64,000 nt of DNA from NCBI RefSeq assembly GCF_001552475.1, contig NZ_BCRG01000013.1:49161-113160 (forward strand). The letters are read 5' to 3'. The notes beneath the pieces are model-generated. The model was not told where the DNA came from. It saw only the letters and a list, made by a program, of their open reading frames with translations, and did no database searches. The DNA comes from Microbacterium oleivorans NBRC 103075 (GTDB lineage: Bacteria > Actinomycetota > Actinomycetes > Actinomycetales > Microbacteriaceae). Below, one piece after another: positions 24,910 through 33,638 of the stretch. The translations under genes were made by a program, and so were the position numbers. Position 1 is the stretch's first letter, and the number at the start of each line of letters is the position of its first letter.

Positions 24910-25809
24910 CTACGCGCGCACGCTAGCGACCGGCTGGGTGCGGCGGGAGGCATCCGTCCGCTGCACCCGACCCCGGCGGTCGCCGACGATGCGGCAGACG
25001 AGGTAGATGACGAACGAGATCGTCGTGATGTACGGGCTGACGGGGAGGGTGCCCGCGACGGCGAGCAGGATGCCGCCGACCGCCGAGACGAACCCGAACG
25101 TCGCCGCCAGTAACGGCACCGCGACAGGACCGTTCGCGATGCGCACGGCTGCGGCGGCAGGCGTCACCAGCAGCGCGAGGACGAGGAGCGCGCCGATGAT
25201 GTGCACCGCGACGGCGACCGCGAGCCCGAGCAGCAGCATGAAGGCGAGCGAGATCAGCCCGGTGGGCACGCCGCGGGCGGCGGCGGACTGCGGGTCGAGG
25301 GAGTCGAACCTCAGGGGCCGCCAGATCATCAGCAGCGCGACCAGCACGATCGCCGAGATCACGACGAGCCAGGTGAGCTGGTCGGACTGCACCGAGACGA
25401 TCTGGCCGGTCAGCAGGCTGAACCGGTTGGCGCTCCGCCCGTTGTAGAGCGCGAGGAAGAGGATGCCGAGGCCCAGGCCGAACGGCATGAGGACGCCGAT
25501 GATCGAGTTGCGGTCCCGCGCGCGGGCACCGAGCCATCCGATGAGGGCGGCGGCGATCATCGAGCCGACGATCGAGCCGGTGACGACGTCGGCGCCGACG
25601 AGGAGGGCAGCGGCCGCTCCCGCGAACGAGAGCTCGCTGATGCCGTGGACGGCGAACGCCATGTCGCGCTGCAGCACGAAGACGCCGATGAGCCCGCCGA
25701 CGAGACCGAGGATGGCGCCGGCCCAGACCGAGTTCTGCACGAGCGCGAGGATCTGCCCGTACACCGGCACCCCGCCGAACATGGCGTCGGCGATGTCGTC
25801 CCAGTTCAT
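24910..25809 (-). CDS. znuB: zinc/manganese ABC transporter, membrane permease
   Basis: 299-aa ABC-3 family permease with eight to nine hydrophobic segments. Family blocks FVLQRDMAFAVHGISELSFAG and AVAVHIIGALLVLALLVTPAAAA are clear. The ATG at 25809 overlaps the ATPase stop (ATGA). The C-terminal tail is basic. It works with the ATPase and binding lipoprotein encoded just upstream. The metal is inferred as zinc from zur and the His-rich loop of the binding protein. Confidence 0.92.
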   Translation of the reverse strand: MNWDDIADAMFGGVPVYGQILALVQNSVWAGAILGLVGGLIGVFVLQRDMAFAVHGISELSFAGAAAALLVGADVVTGSIVGSMIAAALIGWLGARARDRNSIIGVLMPFGLGLGILFLALYNGRSANRFSLLTGQIVSVQSDQLTWLVVISAIVLVALLMIWRPLRFDSLDPQSAAARGVPTGLISLAFMLLLGLAVAVAVHIIGALLVLALLVTPAAAAVRIANGPVAVPLLAATFGFVSAVGGILLAVAGTLPVSPYITTISFVIYLVCRIVGDRRGRVQRTDASRRTQPVASVRA

Positions 25810-26618
25810 GCGTGGTCCTCGTGGTGATGGTGGGATGCCTCGGCATCGGGGGCGCCGACGACGACCAGGCGGTCTCCCGCCTCGAGCACGAAGACCGGTG
25901 CGCCGTACAGGTCGGTCAGCACCTCGGACGTGAGCACGTCCTTCGGCTTGCCGAGGGTGAAGCGGCCGTTCACGATGTAGAGGATCCGGTCGACCTTGTC
26001 GAGGAGCGGGTTGATGTCGTGGGTGACGAGGAGCACTGCGGCGTCGCTCCGGCGGTGTCGGTCGATGAGCCCGACGACGGCTTGCTGGTTGGCGAGGTCG
26101 AGGCTCGTGAGCGGTTCGTCGCACAGCAGCAGGCGGGGGTCGTCGGCGAGCGCCTGCCCGACGCGCAGGCGCTGCTGCTCTCCGCCCGACAGGATGCCGA
26201 CGGGCCGGTCCGCGAACTCGGTGGCACCGATCGCCGCGATCAGCTCGTTCACGCGTTCCCGGTCCTTGCGGCGCGGGATGGGCGGACCGAAGCGGTGACC
26301 GTTGACGCCGAGGGCGACCAGGTCGCGCCCGCGGAGCGCCGTGTCGCGCGGGAGCGGCCGGGTCTGCGGCAGGTAGCCGATGCCCCGGTTGCCGGCGCGG
26401 TGGACACGCTTGCCGTCGACCTCGATCGTTCCCTCGCTGAGGTCCTCGAGCCCGAGGATCGCGCGGAGGAGGGTCGTCTTGCCCGAGCCGCTGGGCCCGA
26501 GGACCGCGATCAGCTCGCCCGGTTCGACGGTGAGGTCGAGTCCGCTCCAGAGCTCGCGCCCGCCGCGACGGAGCGCGGCACCCCGGATCTCGAGCGGAGG
26601 TGTTGCGGGCCGGGTCAC
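25806..26618 (-). CDS. znuC: zinc/manganese ABC transporter, ATP-binding protein
   Basis: 270 aa. Walker A GPSGSGKTT at 41-49, Q-loop YLPQTRPL, signature ILSGGEQQRLRVGQAL, Walker B LLLCDEP and H-loop VTHD are complete. The C-terminus ends in a His-rich tail (SHHHHEDH), which may bind metal. The GTG at 26618 overlaps the stop of the binding-protein gene (GTGA), favouring it over an upstream ATG. Confidence 0.93.
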   Translation of the reverse strand: MTRPATPPLEIRGAALRRGGRELWSGLDLTVEPGELIAVLGPSGSGKTTLLRAILGLEDLSEGTIEVDGKRVHRAGNRGIGYLPQTRPLPRDTALRGRDLVALGVNGHRFGPPIPRRKDRERVNELIAAIGATEFADRPVGILSGGEQQRLRVGQALADDPRLLLCDEPLTSLDLANQQAVVGLIDRHRRSDAAVLLVTHDINPLLDKVDRILYIVNGRFTLGKPKDVLTSEVLTDLYGAPVFVLEAGDRLVVVGAPDAEASHHHHEDHA

Positions 26619-27565
26619 CGGGTCAGCGTACCCGCCAGCTCGTCGATGTTCTGCTGCATCCACTCGACGTAGGTGAGCCCATCGGGAACCAGCTCGGTGA
26701 ACTTGAGCACCGGGATGTCGTTGGCCTTCGCGAGCTTCTCGACCTCGGTCGTCTCAGCCCCACCGGTCTGCGCGTTGACGATGACGGTGCGGACGTCACC
26801 GGACTCGAGGATCTTGGTCGCTTCGAGGAGCGTGGCGGGCGGGACATCCTGGCCCTCCTCGACGGCTTCGCTGAACGCCTCGGGGGTCGCGTTCTCGAGG
26901 CCGGCGGCAGCAGCCAGGTAGAGGGGCACGGGCTCGGTCACGAAGACCTTCTCGCCGGCGTACTTCGCCTTGAGGCCGTCGAGCGAGGTCTCGAGACCGG
27001 AGATGCCCTTGATGAGGGTGTCGGCGTTCTTCGTGAACGTGTCGGCCTTGGCGGCATCCATCGTTCCCAGCTCCTTCGCGACCGCGGTGATGAACTCCTC
27101 CATCGTGTGCGGGTCGTACCAGACGTGCTCGTTGAAGCCCTCGATGTGGCCGTGACCGTGGTCGTCGGCGTGGTCCGGGTCGGCCTCTTCGTAGGCGTGC
27201 GAGTACTCGACGGCGGTGAGGACCGGCGCCTTCGCGCCGCTGGCCTCGACCAGGGAGTCGAGGAAACTGTCGTACCCGGCGCCGTTCTCGAGGATCAGGT
27301 CGGCGTCGGAGATGGTCAGCTGGTCACGAGCGGATGCCTCGTACGAGTGCGGGTCCTGCGAGAGCGAGTGGACGATCGAGGTGACCTCGACGTCCTTGCC
27401 GCCGATCGCCTCGGCGATCGAACCGTAGACGTTGGTCGACGCGACGACCTTCAGCGGCGTCGCGTCACCGGAGGAAGCCGCAGGGCTGGTCGCCGTGGCG
27501 CAGCCGGCGAGGACGAGGACGGATCCGGCCGCGAGGGCGAGGAGAGCGGGCACACGAGAGGTCAT
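26615..27565 (-). CDS. znuA: zinc ABC transporter, substrate-binding lipoprotein
   Basis: 316 aa of cluster A-I binding proteins. Lipobox LAGC with Cys22, metal ligands in QDPHSYE and NEHVWYD, and between them a His/Asp-rich loop (DHADDHGHGH) typical of zinc-specific ZnuA. First gene of the minus-strand zinc locus. The ATG is exactly six bases after a TACACT -10 hexamer (complement of 27572-27577), so the mRNA is probably leaderless, and a Zur-box-like palindrome lies just upstream of that hexamer. Confidence 0.93.
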   Translation of the reverse strand: MTSRVPALLALAAGSVLVLAGCATATSPAASSGDATPLKVVASTNVYGSIAEAIGGKDVEVTSIVHSLSQDPHSYEASARDQLTISDADLILENGAGYDSFLDSLVEASGAKAPVLTAVEYSHAYEEADPDHADDHGHGHIEGFNEHVWYDPHTMEEFITAVAKELGTMDAAKADTFTKNADTLIKGISGLETSLDGLKAKYAGEKVFVTEPVPLYLAAAAGLENATPEAFSEAVEEGQDVPPATLLEATKILESGDVRTVIVNAQTGGAETTEVEKLAKANDIPVLKFTELVPDGLTYVEWMQQNIDELAGTLTR

Positions 27566-27584
27566 GCGCTGAGTGTACGTCCTG

Positions 27585-27601
27585 TTGATAACGGTTCTCA
27601 A
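27585..27601 (-). promoter_or_regulatory. probable Zur operator in the znuA promoter
   Basis: TTGATAACGGTTCTCAA is a 17-bp inverted repeat with 7 of 8 arm positions matching, close to known actinobacterial Zur boxes (TGAnAACGnTTnTCA type). It sits 7 bp upstream of the -10 hexamer of znuA, so bound Zur would block the -35/-10 spacer. The divergent BLUF gene starts 150 bp away and may or may not be affected. Confidence 0.7.
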
Positions 27602-27749
27602 ACTCAGCGGTCGACCTACAGCGAATACATCACCGCAGACTCTCTCCCAGGGGTTCCGCAAGAGGCGGATGGGCTCTTGCGCCGGTGTTACTCTCATCGG
27701 ACCGGCTGGCATCCGAACCTTCCGGCGTCTCATACCGGGGAGCTCCAGC

Positions 27750-28178
27750 GTGACCGATCAGCTGACCTTCATCGCTTACGCGAGCCGCGCGGCGGATCCC
27801 TTCGATCACGCGCGCCTGGTCGAACTCCTCACCGAGAGCCGGGCGAACAACTCGCGCGACGGCATCACGGGCATGCTCGTCTACAGCGACCCCGACTTCA
27901 TCCAGATCCTCGAAGGACCGGATGCCGCAGTCCGCGCTCTCTTGGAGCGCATCGGCCGCGACCCCCGCCACACCGACGTCCGCGTCCTACTCGACGAGCC
28001 GGCGACGGAACGCAAATACTCGACGTGGTCGATGGGCTACGAGCCGACCACCCCTGGGGACGGTTCCGACGACGCCATGGCGTCGATCCAGACGGCGACC
28101 GACGAGGCGTCGACGCGCGAGTCGGCCGACGCCCTCGGCGGCTGGTTCAGGGACCAGGCGGGCGCGGACCGCATCTGA
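27750..28178 (+). CDS. BLUF-domain blue-light photoreceptor
   Basis: 142 aa, a stand-alone BLUF domain of about 100 residues plus a short helical tail. The flavin-pocket residues fall in register with AppA: Tyr10, Asn34 and Gln52, with Trp93 and Met95 at the positions of AppA Trp104 and Met106. It binds FAD and should respond to blue light. The GTG at 27750 follows GGGGAG by eight bases. No effector domain is fused, so it must signal through a partner protein. No partner is obvious among the neighbours. Confidence 0.93.
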   Translation: MTDQLTFIAYASRAADPFDHARLVELLTESRANNSRDGITGMLVYSDPDFIQILEGPDAAVRALLERIGRDPRHTDVRVLLDEPATERKYSTWSMGYEPTTPGDGSDDAMASIQTATDEASTRESADALGGWFRDQAGADRI

Positions 28179-28261
28179 CGAGCCGCGAGCCATCGCAGCT
28201 GCGATACCACCCGCCGCCCGCCCTCGTCGTGTCAACTGCGGGAGGTTCTCCTCGCCGGCCG

Positions 28262-28537
28262 CTACGAGTCCCGCGGGAGGGCGGAGCGGGCGATGGACAC
28301 GAACGCCAGCCCCGAAAGGTTGATGATCACGTCACGCGGCGTGCGGACGACGACCGCGAGCACCCCGTGGCAGGCCTCGCAGCGGGCGACGACACCCATC
28401 GCCGTCACATAGGCGTGCGCCCTCGCGAGCTCGGACCGGTGGCGGCATCCCGAGCATTCGCCGGTCGCGTCGGTCGAGTCGATGCCCAGGACGTCGACGA
28501 GCGTCCCGGCGAGTGCGTTCCCGTCCACGTGCGTCAT
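28262..28537 (-). CDS. small zinc-ribbon-like protein (DUF6510-like)
   Basis: 91 aa with two CxxC pairs (CSGC and CEAC) about 25 residues apart, a likely zinc ribbon, followed by a short beta-rich end. The family name DUF6510 is suggested from memory of similar neighbours and is not certain. The start overlaps the stop of the oxidoreductase gene by 4 bp, and together with the sulfite-oxidase-like gene they form a three-gene operon. Confidence 0.7.
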   Translation of the reverse strand: MTHVDGNALAGTLVDVLGIDSTDATGECSGCRHRSELARAHAYVTAMGVVARCEACHGVLAVVVRTPRDVIINLSGLAFVSIARSALPRDS

Positions 28538-29268
28538 CCGCTGCCTCCGAAGCGCTCGGCCCGTATCCGCGCGGGGTCATGACCGAGCTCCGAGAGCCAA
28601 CCCGAGACGGTCTCCACGAACGGCGTGGGTCCGCATACGAAGATGCGCGGGACCGCTTCAGCAGGGAAGGTCAGCTCGGCGAGTGACTCCCGGGTCAGTC
28701 GGCCGGGGCGACGCGGTGCCCCGGCCGCGGAGCGACGCGTGTAGACCATGTCGACCCGCGTCTTCGCCAGCGCTGCGAGGCCGTCGGCGAAGAAGACGTC
28801 GTCAGGCGTCCGCACCGAATACAGGAGCCGGAAGTCCGCCCCCTGCAACTCCTGCTCCCGCGCTGACGCCATCGCGAAGAGGGGCACGACCCCGGAGCCG
28901 CCCGCGATCAGCTGCACCGGCGCGGGGTCGGCGTCGTCCGGCGTCCAGACGAAGTAGCGACCCAGCGGTCCGTGCACCTCCAGCTCGTCCCCCTCCCGCA
29001 GATCGTGGACGAGGTACGGCGAGACCTCACCCGAGGGGACTTCGTCGACCGCGAGGACGACCTGCGTGGTCGGTCCCGACGAGGCGATCGAGTATGACCT
29101 CGACGCCTGATACCCGTCGGGCGCGGTCAGTCGGATGTCGAGATGGCAGCCGGCGTGATTGCCCGGCCACGTCGGGACGTCGATCGCGAGGCGGACGGCC
29201 GACGCGGCCTCCGGGCGTCGCGAGGCGACGCGGCCGACGTGCCAGCCCGCTCGGAACCGTTCCGTCAC
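28534..29268 (-). CDS. FAD/NAD(P)-binding ferredoxin-reductase-type oxidoreductase
   Basis: 244 aa. FAD domain with RSYSIASS (the RxYS flavin motif) and the NAD(P) domain opening with LIAGGSGVVPLFAMA and ending IFVCGPTPFVETV. It lacks a fused iron-sulfur domain. The GTG at 29268 overlaps the stop of the molybdopterin enzyme gene (GTGA), and the longer open frame has no homology. It most likely passes electrons between NAD(P)H and the adjacent Mo enzyme. Confidence 0.88.
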   Translation of the reverse strand: MTERFRAGWHVGRVASRRPEAASAVRLAIDVPTWPGNHAGCHLDIRLTAPDGYQASRSYSIASSGPTTQVVLAVDEVPSGEVSPYLVHDLREGDELEVHGPLGRYFVWTPDDADPAPVQLIAGGSGVVPLFAMASAREQELQGADFRLLYSVRTPDDVFFADGLAALAKTRVDMVYTRRSAAGAPRRPGRLTRESLAELTFPAEAVPRIFVCGPTPFVETVSGWLSELGHDPARIRAERFGGSG

Positions 29269-29858
29269 CAGTAGCGTTCCTCGCGCCACGGATCGCCGCG
29301 GAGGTGGTAGCCGTTCTGCTCCCAGAATCCCGGCTCGTCGGTGGGCATCATCCGCATCTCGGCGACCCACTTCGCGCTCTTCCAGAAGTACAGGTGCGGC
29401 ACGAGCAGCCGCGCCGGTCCGCCGTGCTCCGCCGTCAGCGGCTCACCGTCCGCCTCGGTCGCGATCCACGCCTGCCCTTCGAGCAGATCGTCGAGGGGAA
29501 CATTCGTGGTGTACCCGTCATGCGTGCGCACCATGACGAAGTCGCAGGAGGTCTCGACATCCTCGAACAGCCGATCCACGGAGACACCGCGCCACGACAT
29601 GCCGAGGCGCGACCAGTGGGTGACGCAGTGGATGTCGGTGACGATGTCCTCCGCGCCCGCGTCGTGGAGGGTCGTCCAGTCCCAGCGATGCTGGACGCCC
29701 GCCTCGGTGGTGATCGTGAACGACCACTCGTCCGTGGAGATGTCCGGAGTCGGGCCGGCGGTGAGAACGGGCCAGTCGTCGACGAGGGTCTGACCCGGCG
29801 GCAGCCGCGGATCGCTCGTGCCGCGCCGACCGCCGAACCCGCGATTGATGATCGCCAT
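29265..29858 (-). CDS. sulfite-oxidase-like molybdopterin enzyme (YedY/MsrP-like fold)
   Basis: 197 aa, a compact oxidoreductase molybdopterin-binding domain. The Mo-ligating cysteine is in DIHCVTHWSRLGMSWRGV. Other family blocks are THDGYTTNVPLDDLL and HGGPARLLVPHLYFWKSAKWV. There is no Tat signal, so it appears cytoplasmic, unlike MsrP. The physiological substrate is unknown. A TAGAGA hexamer lies six bases before the ATG; transcription may be leaderless or nearly so. Confidence 0.9.
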   Translation of the reverse strand: MAIINRGFGGRRGTSDPRLPPGQTLVDDWPVLTAGPTPDISTDEWSFTITTEAGVQHRWDWTTLHDAGAEDIVTDIHCVTHWSRLGMSWRGVSVDRLFEDVETSCDFVMVRTHDGYTTNVPLDDLLEGQAWIATEADGEPLTAEHGGPARLLVPHLYFWKSAKWVAEMRMMPTDEPGFWEQNGYHLRGDPWREERYW

Positions 29859-29914
29859 GGGAGATCTCTACCGCGTCCGGCATCGTCTCGTCAACGACGG
29901 CGCGAGCAGCGCGT

Positions 29915-31249
29915 TCAGTCGAGCAGGAGCGCCGGCTCCTCGAGCACCGACGCGACGTCGGCGATGAAGCGGCTGATGCCGTCGCCGTCGATGACGCGAT
30001 GGTCGAACGATCCCGACACGGTCGTCACGAACCGGGGGCGCACCTCGCCGTCGACGACCCACGGCTTCTGCCGGATCGTGCCCATCGCGATGATGCCGGA
30101 TTCGCCCGGATTGATGATCGGGGTCCCGGCATCCATCCCGAAGACGCCGATGTTCGTGATCGTGAACGTGCCGCCCTGCTGGTCGGCGGGGGTCGTCTTG
30201 CCGTCGCGCGCCGTGGCGGTGAGCTTCTCGAGCGCACGAGCGAGACCGCGCATGTTGAGGTCCTGCGCGTCCTTGATGTTCGGGACGAGCAGGCCGCGCG
30301 GCGTCGCCGCGGCGATCCCGAGGTTGACGTAGTGGCGCACGCGGATCTCGGCGCCGTTCTCGGTCTCGACCCAGGCCGCGTTGATCATGGGCGTGCGGCG
30401 GAGGGCCCAGATGACGGCGCGGGAGAAGATCAACAGCGGCGAGATCTTGACATCGGCGAAGTCGGGCGAGGCCTTCAGCCGCTTCACGAGCTCCATCGTG
30501 CGGGTCGCGTCGACGTCGGTCCACACCGACACGTGCGGCGCGGTGTACGCACTCGACGTCATCGCGTTGGCGGTCGCCTTGCGGACGCCCTTCACGGTGA
30601 TCGCCTCTTCGCGCGCATCCGCGGGCGGGGCCGCCGGAGCGGTGACGGATGCCGCCGGTGCCGCGACCGGGATCGACATCTCCCGCTCCTCGGGGAGATC
30701 GGGGGTCGCGATGTTGCGGAACACCGACGCCTGCTCGGCGTGGCGGACGACGTCCTCGCGGGTGACCTCACCGGCGGTGCCGCTCGGCGACACGTCGGCC
30801 AGATCGACGCCCAGATCGCGGGCGAGCTTGCGGATCGGGGGCTTCGCGACGACGCCGACGGCGCGGGTCACGGGCTTCTCAGCGGGCTTGCGGCGACGCG
30901 ACTTGACCTCGCCACCGGTGCCGTAGCCGACGAGCACCGAGCCACCGGGCTCCTCGGCGGGCTTCTCGCCGTGCTCCGAGCGGCCGATGTCGGCATCCGG
31001 CTGACCCTCGCCCCCGGCGATCGTGATGATGGCCGCGCCAACCTCGACGGTCGTGCCCTCGGTGGCGAGGATGTCGCCGACCGTGCCACTGAACGGCGAC
31101 GGCAGCTCCACGAGGGACTTGGCCGTCTCGATCTCGACGAGGACGTCGTTGACGTCGACCGCATCGCCGGGCGCCACACGCCACTGCACGATCTCGGCCT
31201 CGGTGAGTCCTTCGCCGACGTCCGGCAGGTGGAAGGTCTGCGTGCTCAT
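29915..31249 (-). CDS. bkdC: branched-chain 2-oxoacid dehydrogenase, E2 (dihydrolipoamide acyltransferase)
   Basis: 444 aa with one lipoyl domain ([11 protein letters not shown]; lipoylated Lys44 in ETAKS), a Pro/Ala/Lys-rich linker, an E1/E3-binding domain ([17 protein letters not shown] near 140) and the acyltransferase core with catalytic [12 protein letters not shown] near residue 415. It transfers acyl groups to CoA. GGAG precedes the ATG. Third in the E1a-E1b-E2 order, but separated from E1b by 125 bp that contain a nested palindromic element. Branched-chain rather than pyruvate specificity is inferred from the E1 split and the family look. Confidence 0.9.
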   Translation of the reverse strand: MSTQTFHLPDVGEGLTEAEIVQWRVAPGDAVDVNDVLVEIETAKSLVELPSPFSGTVGDILATEGTTVEVGAAIITIAGGEGQPDADIGRSEHGEKPAEEPGGSVLVGYGTGGEVKSRRRKPAEKPVTRAVGVVAKPPIRKLARDLGVDLADVSPSGTAGEVTREDVVRHAEQASVFRNIATPDLPEEREMSIPVAAPAASVTAPAAPPADAREEAITVKGVRKATANAMTSSAYTAPHVSVWTDVDATRTMELVKRLKASPDFADVKISPLLIFSRAVIWALRRTPMINAAWVETENGAEIRVRHYVNLGIAAATPRGLLVPNIKDAQDLNMRGLARALEKLTATARDGKTTPADQQGGTFTITNIGVFGMDAGTPIINPGESGIIAMGTIRQKPWVVDGEVRPRFVTTVSGSFDHRVIDGDGISRFIADVASVLEEPALLLD

Positions 31250-31262
31250 GTCATCTCCATCC

Positions 31263-31335
31263 CCGCGAGACTGCAGACGCGCGTCGAGACAGCGGCGTGA
31301 CACCGCAGTCTCGATGCACATGTGCAGTCTCGCGG
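31263..31335. repeat. nested palindrome with 19-bp unit spacing, between E1b and E2 genes
   Basis: Outer arms CCGCGAGACTGCA (31263-31275) and its exact complement (31323-31335); inner arms CGAGACAGCGG (31285-31295) and CCGCAGTCTCG (31303-31313) with one mismatch. GAGAC repeats start 19 bp apart on the left (31267 and 31286), and the GTCTC repeats are 19 bp apart on the right (31308 and 31327). This is the same architecture as the GATTCGGAGA elements, with unrelated sequence and a shorter centre (27 bp instead of 34). Confidence 0.85.
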
Positions 31336-31374
31336 ACGTGAGGGGGTCGCGGGTAGGGGGGCATCGTCGGGGGG

Positions 31375-32358
31375 TCAGTAGGCGAGGACGCGGTCGACGG
31401 CCTCGAGGATGCGGTCCGCGTCGGGGAGGAACTGGCCCTCCAGCTTGGCGGGCGGGAACGGCACGTCGAAGCCCGACACCCGGAGGACCGGTGCCTCGAG
31501 GGCGTAGAAGGCCCGCTCCATGACGGTCGCCGCGACCTCGGAGCCGACCGACACGTTGCCGGGCGCCTCCTGCGCGTAGATCATGCGGCCGGTGCGGCGG
31601 ACGGACTCGAGGATCGGCTCGTAGTCGATCGGCGCGAGCGAACGCACGTCGATGACCTCGCACGAGGTGCCCTCGCCCTCGGCGAGCGCGGCGGCCTGCA
31701 AGAGAGTCGTGACCATGGCGCCGTGACCGACGAGGGTCACATCGGTCCCGCGGCGGACGACGCGGGAGGCGTGGAGGGGAAGAGCGCGCTCGGCGACATC
31801 CACTTCGCCCTTCATCCAGTACTTCGCCTTGGGCTCGAGGAAGATGACGGGGTCCGGCGAGGCGATGGCGTCCTGGATCATCCAGTACGCGTCGTTCGGC
31901 GTCGACGGCGAGACGACCCGCAATCCCGGGGTGTGCGCGAAGTACGCCTCGGGGCTCTCCTGGTGGTGCTCGACCGCGCCGATGTGCCCGCCGTAGGGGA
32001 TGCGGATGACGACGGGGAAATTCGCGGTGCCCTCGTGACGGTTCGTGAGCTTCGCGAGCTGCGTCGTGATCTGGTCGAAGGCGGGGAAGACGAACCCGTC
32101 GAACTGGATCTCGATCACGGGCCGGAACCCGGCCATCGTGAGGCCGATCGCGGTGCCGACGATGCCGGACTCGGCGAGCGGGGTGTCGAGCACGCGCTGC
32201 GAGCCGAACTCGGCGTGCAGGCCCTCGGTCACGCGGAACACGCCGCCGAGCGGGCCGATGTCCTCGCCCATCAGCAGGACGTGGTCGTCCGCGGCCATCG
32301 CCGCCCGGAGGCCGGCGTTCAGGGCCTTCGCGAACGGCAGGGTCTGGATGTCGCTCAC
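31375..32358 (-). CDS. bkdB: branched-chain 2-oxoacid dehydrogenase, E1 beta subunit
   Basis: 327 aa, transketolase-type pyrimidine and C-terminal domains. Conserved blocks: [64 protein letters not shown] and [23 protein letters not shown] (shown in pieces of the conserved surface). It forms the alpha2-beta2 E1 with the subunit encoded upstream. The start overlaps the E1 alpha stop by 4 bp, so the two subunits are made in equal amounts. Confidence 0.93.
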   Translation of the reverse strand: MSDIQTLPFAKALNAGLRAAMAADDHVLLMGEDIGPLGGVFRVTEGLHAEFGSQRVLDTPLAESGIVGTAIGLTMAGFRPVIEIQFDGFVFPAFDQITTQLAKLTNRHEGTANFPVVIRIPYGGHIGAVEHHQESPEAYFAHTPGLRVVSPSTPNDAYWMIQDAIASPDPVIFLEPKAKYWMKGEVDVAERALPLHASRVVRRGTDVTLVGHGAMVTTLLQAAALAEGEGTSCEVIDVRSLAPIDYEPILESVRRTGRMIYAQEAPGNVSVGSEVAATVMERAFYALEAPVLRVSGFDVPFPPAKLEGQFLPDADRILEAVDRVLAY

Positions 32359-33494
32359 GCGTTCCCCTCCTCGAAGGATGCCTCGTACTCGGCGAGCCAG
32401 CGCTGCTGCTCCTGCACGAGCGGGTGGGCGTCGCCGTAGACGTGGTCGAACATGATCTCGGTCGGGATGTCGCCGAGCGCGTTGGTACGCACGCGCACGT
32501 CGTCGGCGTACGCGGCGGCGGCGGCATCCACCTCGTCGAAGAAGGATGCCGAGGCGCCGCGGTTCTGCAGGAAGGCCCGCATGCGCGCGATCGGGTCGCG
32601 CTCGGCCCAGGACTCCTCTTCGTCGCTCGTACGGTACTTCGTCGGGTCGTCGCTCGTGGTGTGCGCGCCCATCCGGTAGGTCAGCGCCTCGATCGCACGC
32701 GGGCCGGCGCCGGAGCGGGCCTCATCGAGCGCGAGCTTGCTGACCGCGTAGCTGGCGAGCACATCGTTGCCGTCGACGCGGACCGACGGGATGCCGTAGC
32801 CCTCGCCGCGGCGAGCGAGCGGCACGCGCGACTGCGTCGAGACGGGCACCGAGATCGCCCAGTGGTTGTTCTGCAGGAAAAAGACCTGCGGGGTGTTGTA
32901 GCTCGCCGCGAAGACCATCGCCTCGTGGACGTCGCCCTGGCTGGAGGCGCCGTCGCCGTAATAGACGATGACCGCCTCATCCTTCTCGGGGTCACCGGTG
33001 CCGGTGCGTCCGTCGAAGACGAGGCCCATGCCGAGGCCCGTCGCGTGCAGGGCCTGCGCCCCGAGGACGAGTGTGTAGAGATGCGTGTTCTGGTGATCGG
33101 CCGGATTCCAGCCGCCGTGCGTGAGGCCGCGCATCAGTCGGATGATGTCGATCGGATCGACACCGCGGGTCGTCACGACGACGTGCTCGCGGTACGACGG
33201 GAAGACGTGGTCGTGGGTGCGGGCGGCCCGCACCGAGCCGACCTGCGCTGCTTCCTGCCCGAGGGACGGCGGCCACAGCGCGAGCTGGCCCTGCCGCTGC
33301 AGGTTGGTCGCCTGCCGGTCGAAGGCGCGCACCACGACCATGTCGCGGTAGAACGTCTCGAGCTCAGCGTCGGTGAGCGCGTCGATCAGCGGGAGGTAGC
33401 GCTCCGCCGTCGGGGAGGGGGCGTACGAACCGTCGGCGGCGAGGACGCGGACGACGTCGGATGCTTCGGCCGGAGCCTCGAACGAGGGGGTCAC
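32355..33494 (-). CDS. bkdA: branched-chain 2-oxoacid dehydrogenase, E1 alpha subunit
   Basis: 379 aa, thiamine-diphosphate-binding subunit. The ThDP/Mg motif is [16 protein letters not shown] through QNNHWAIS, and the phosphorylation-loop-like [17 protein letters not shown] is present. It decarboxylates the 2-oxoacid and passes the acyl group to lipoyl-E2. A TAGCGT hexamer (complement of 33501-33506) lies exactly six bases before the GTG, pointing to a leaderless operon start. The E3 gene is not in the window. Confidence 0.93.
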   Translation of the reverse strand: MTPSFEAPAEASDVVRVLAADGSYAPSPTAERYLPLIDALTDAELETFYRDMVVVRAFDRQATNLQRQGQLALWPPSLGQEAAQVGSVRAARTHDHVFPSYREHVVVTTRGVDPIDIIRLMRGLTHGGWNPADHQNTHLYTLVLGAQALHATGLGMGLVFDGRTGTGDPEKDEAVIVYYGDGASSQGDVHEAMVFAASYNTPQVFFLQNNHWAISVPVSTQSRVPLARRGEGYGIPSVRVDGNDVLASYAVSKLALDEARSGAGPRAIEALTYRMGAHTTSDDPTKYRTSDEEESWAERDPIARMRAFLQNRGASASFFDEVDAAAAAYADDVRVRTNALGDIPTEIMFDHVYGDAHPLVQEQQRWLAEYEASFEEGNA

Positions 33495-33597
33495 CCTCCC
33501 ACGCTAAACCCCGACGCATCCCCCGTTCTGCATGAGGTCGACAACGGATGCCGCGATTCGCGGTGCGGTCGGGACAACAGCGGCAGGCGAGAGGCCC

Positions 33598-33632
33598 GCT
33601 TCAGCGCCGCTTCAGCGTGGGCACGACACACT
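33598..33632 (+). promoter_or_regulatory. direct-repeat operator and leaderless promoter of the response regulator gene
   Basis: GCTTCAG occurs at 33598-33604 and 33609-33615, an 11-bp period as used by OmpR-type dimers. CACACT (33627-33632) follows and ends six bases before the ATG at 33639. The same layout, with three GCTTCAG copies and CACTCT, stands before the PepSY-like gene at 36247, suggesting both are controlled by this regulator. Confidence 0.65.
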
Positions 33633-33638
33633 GGGCGC

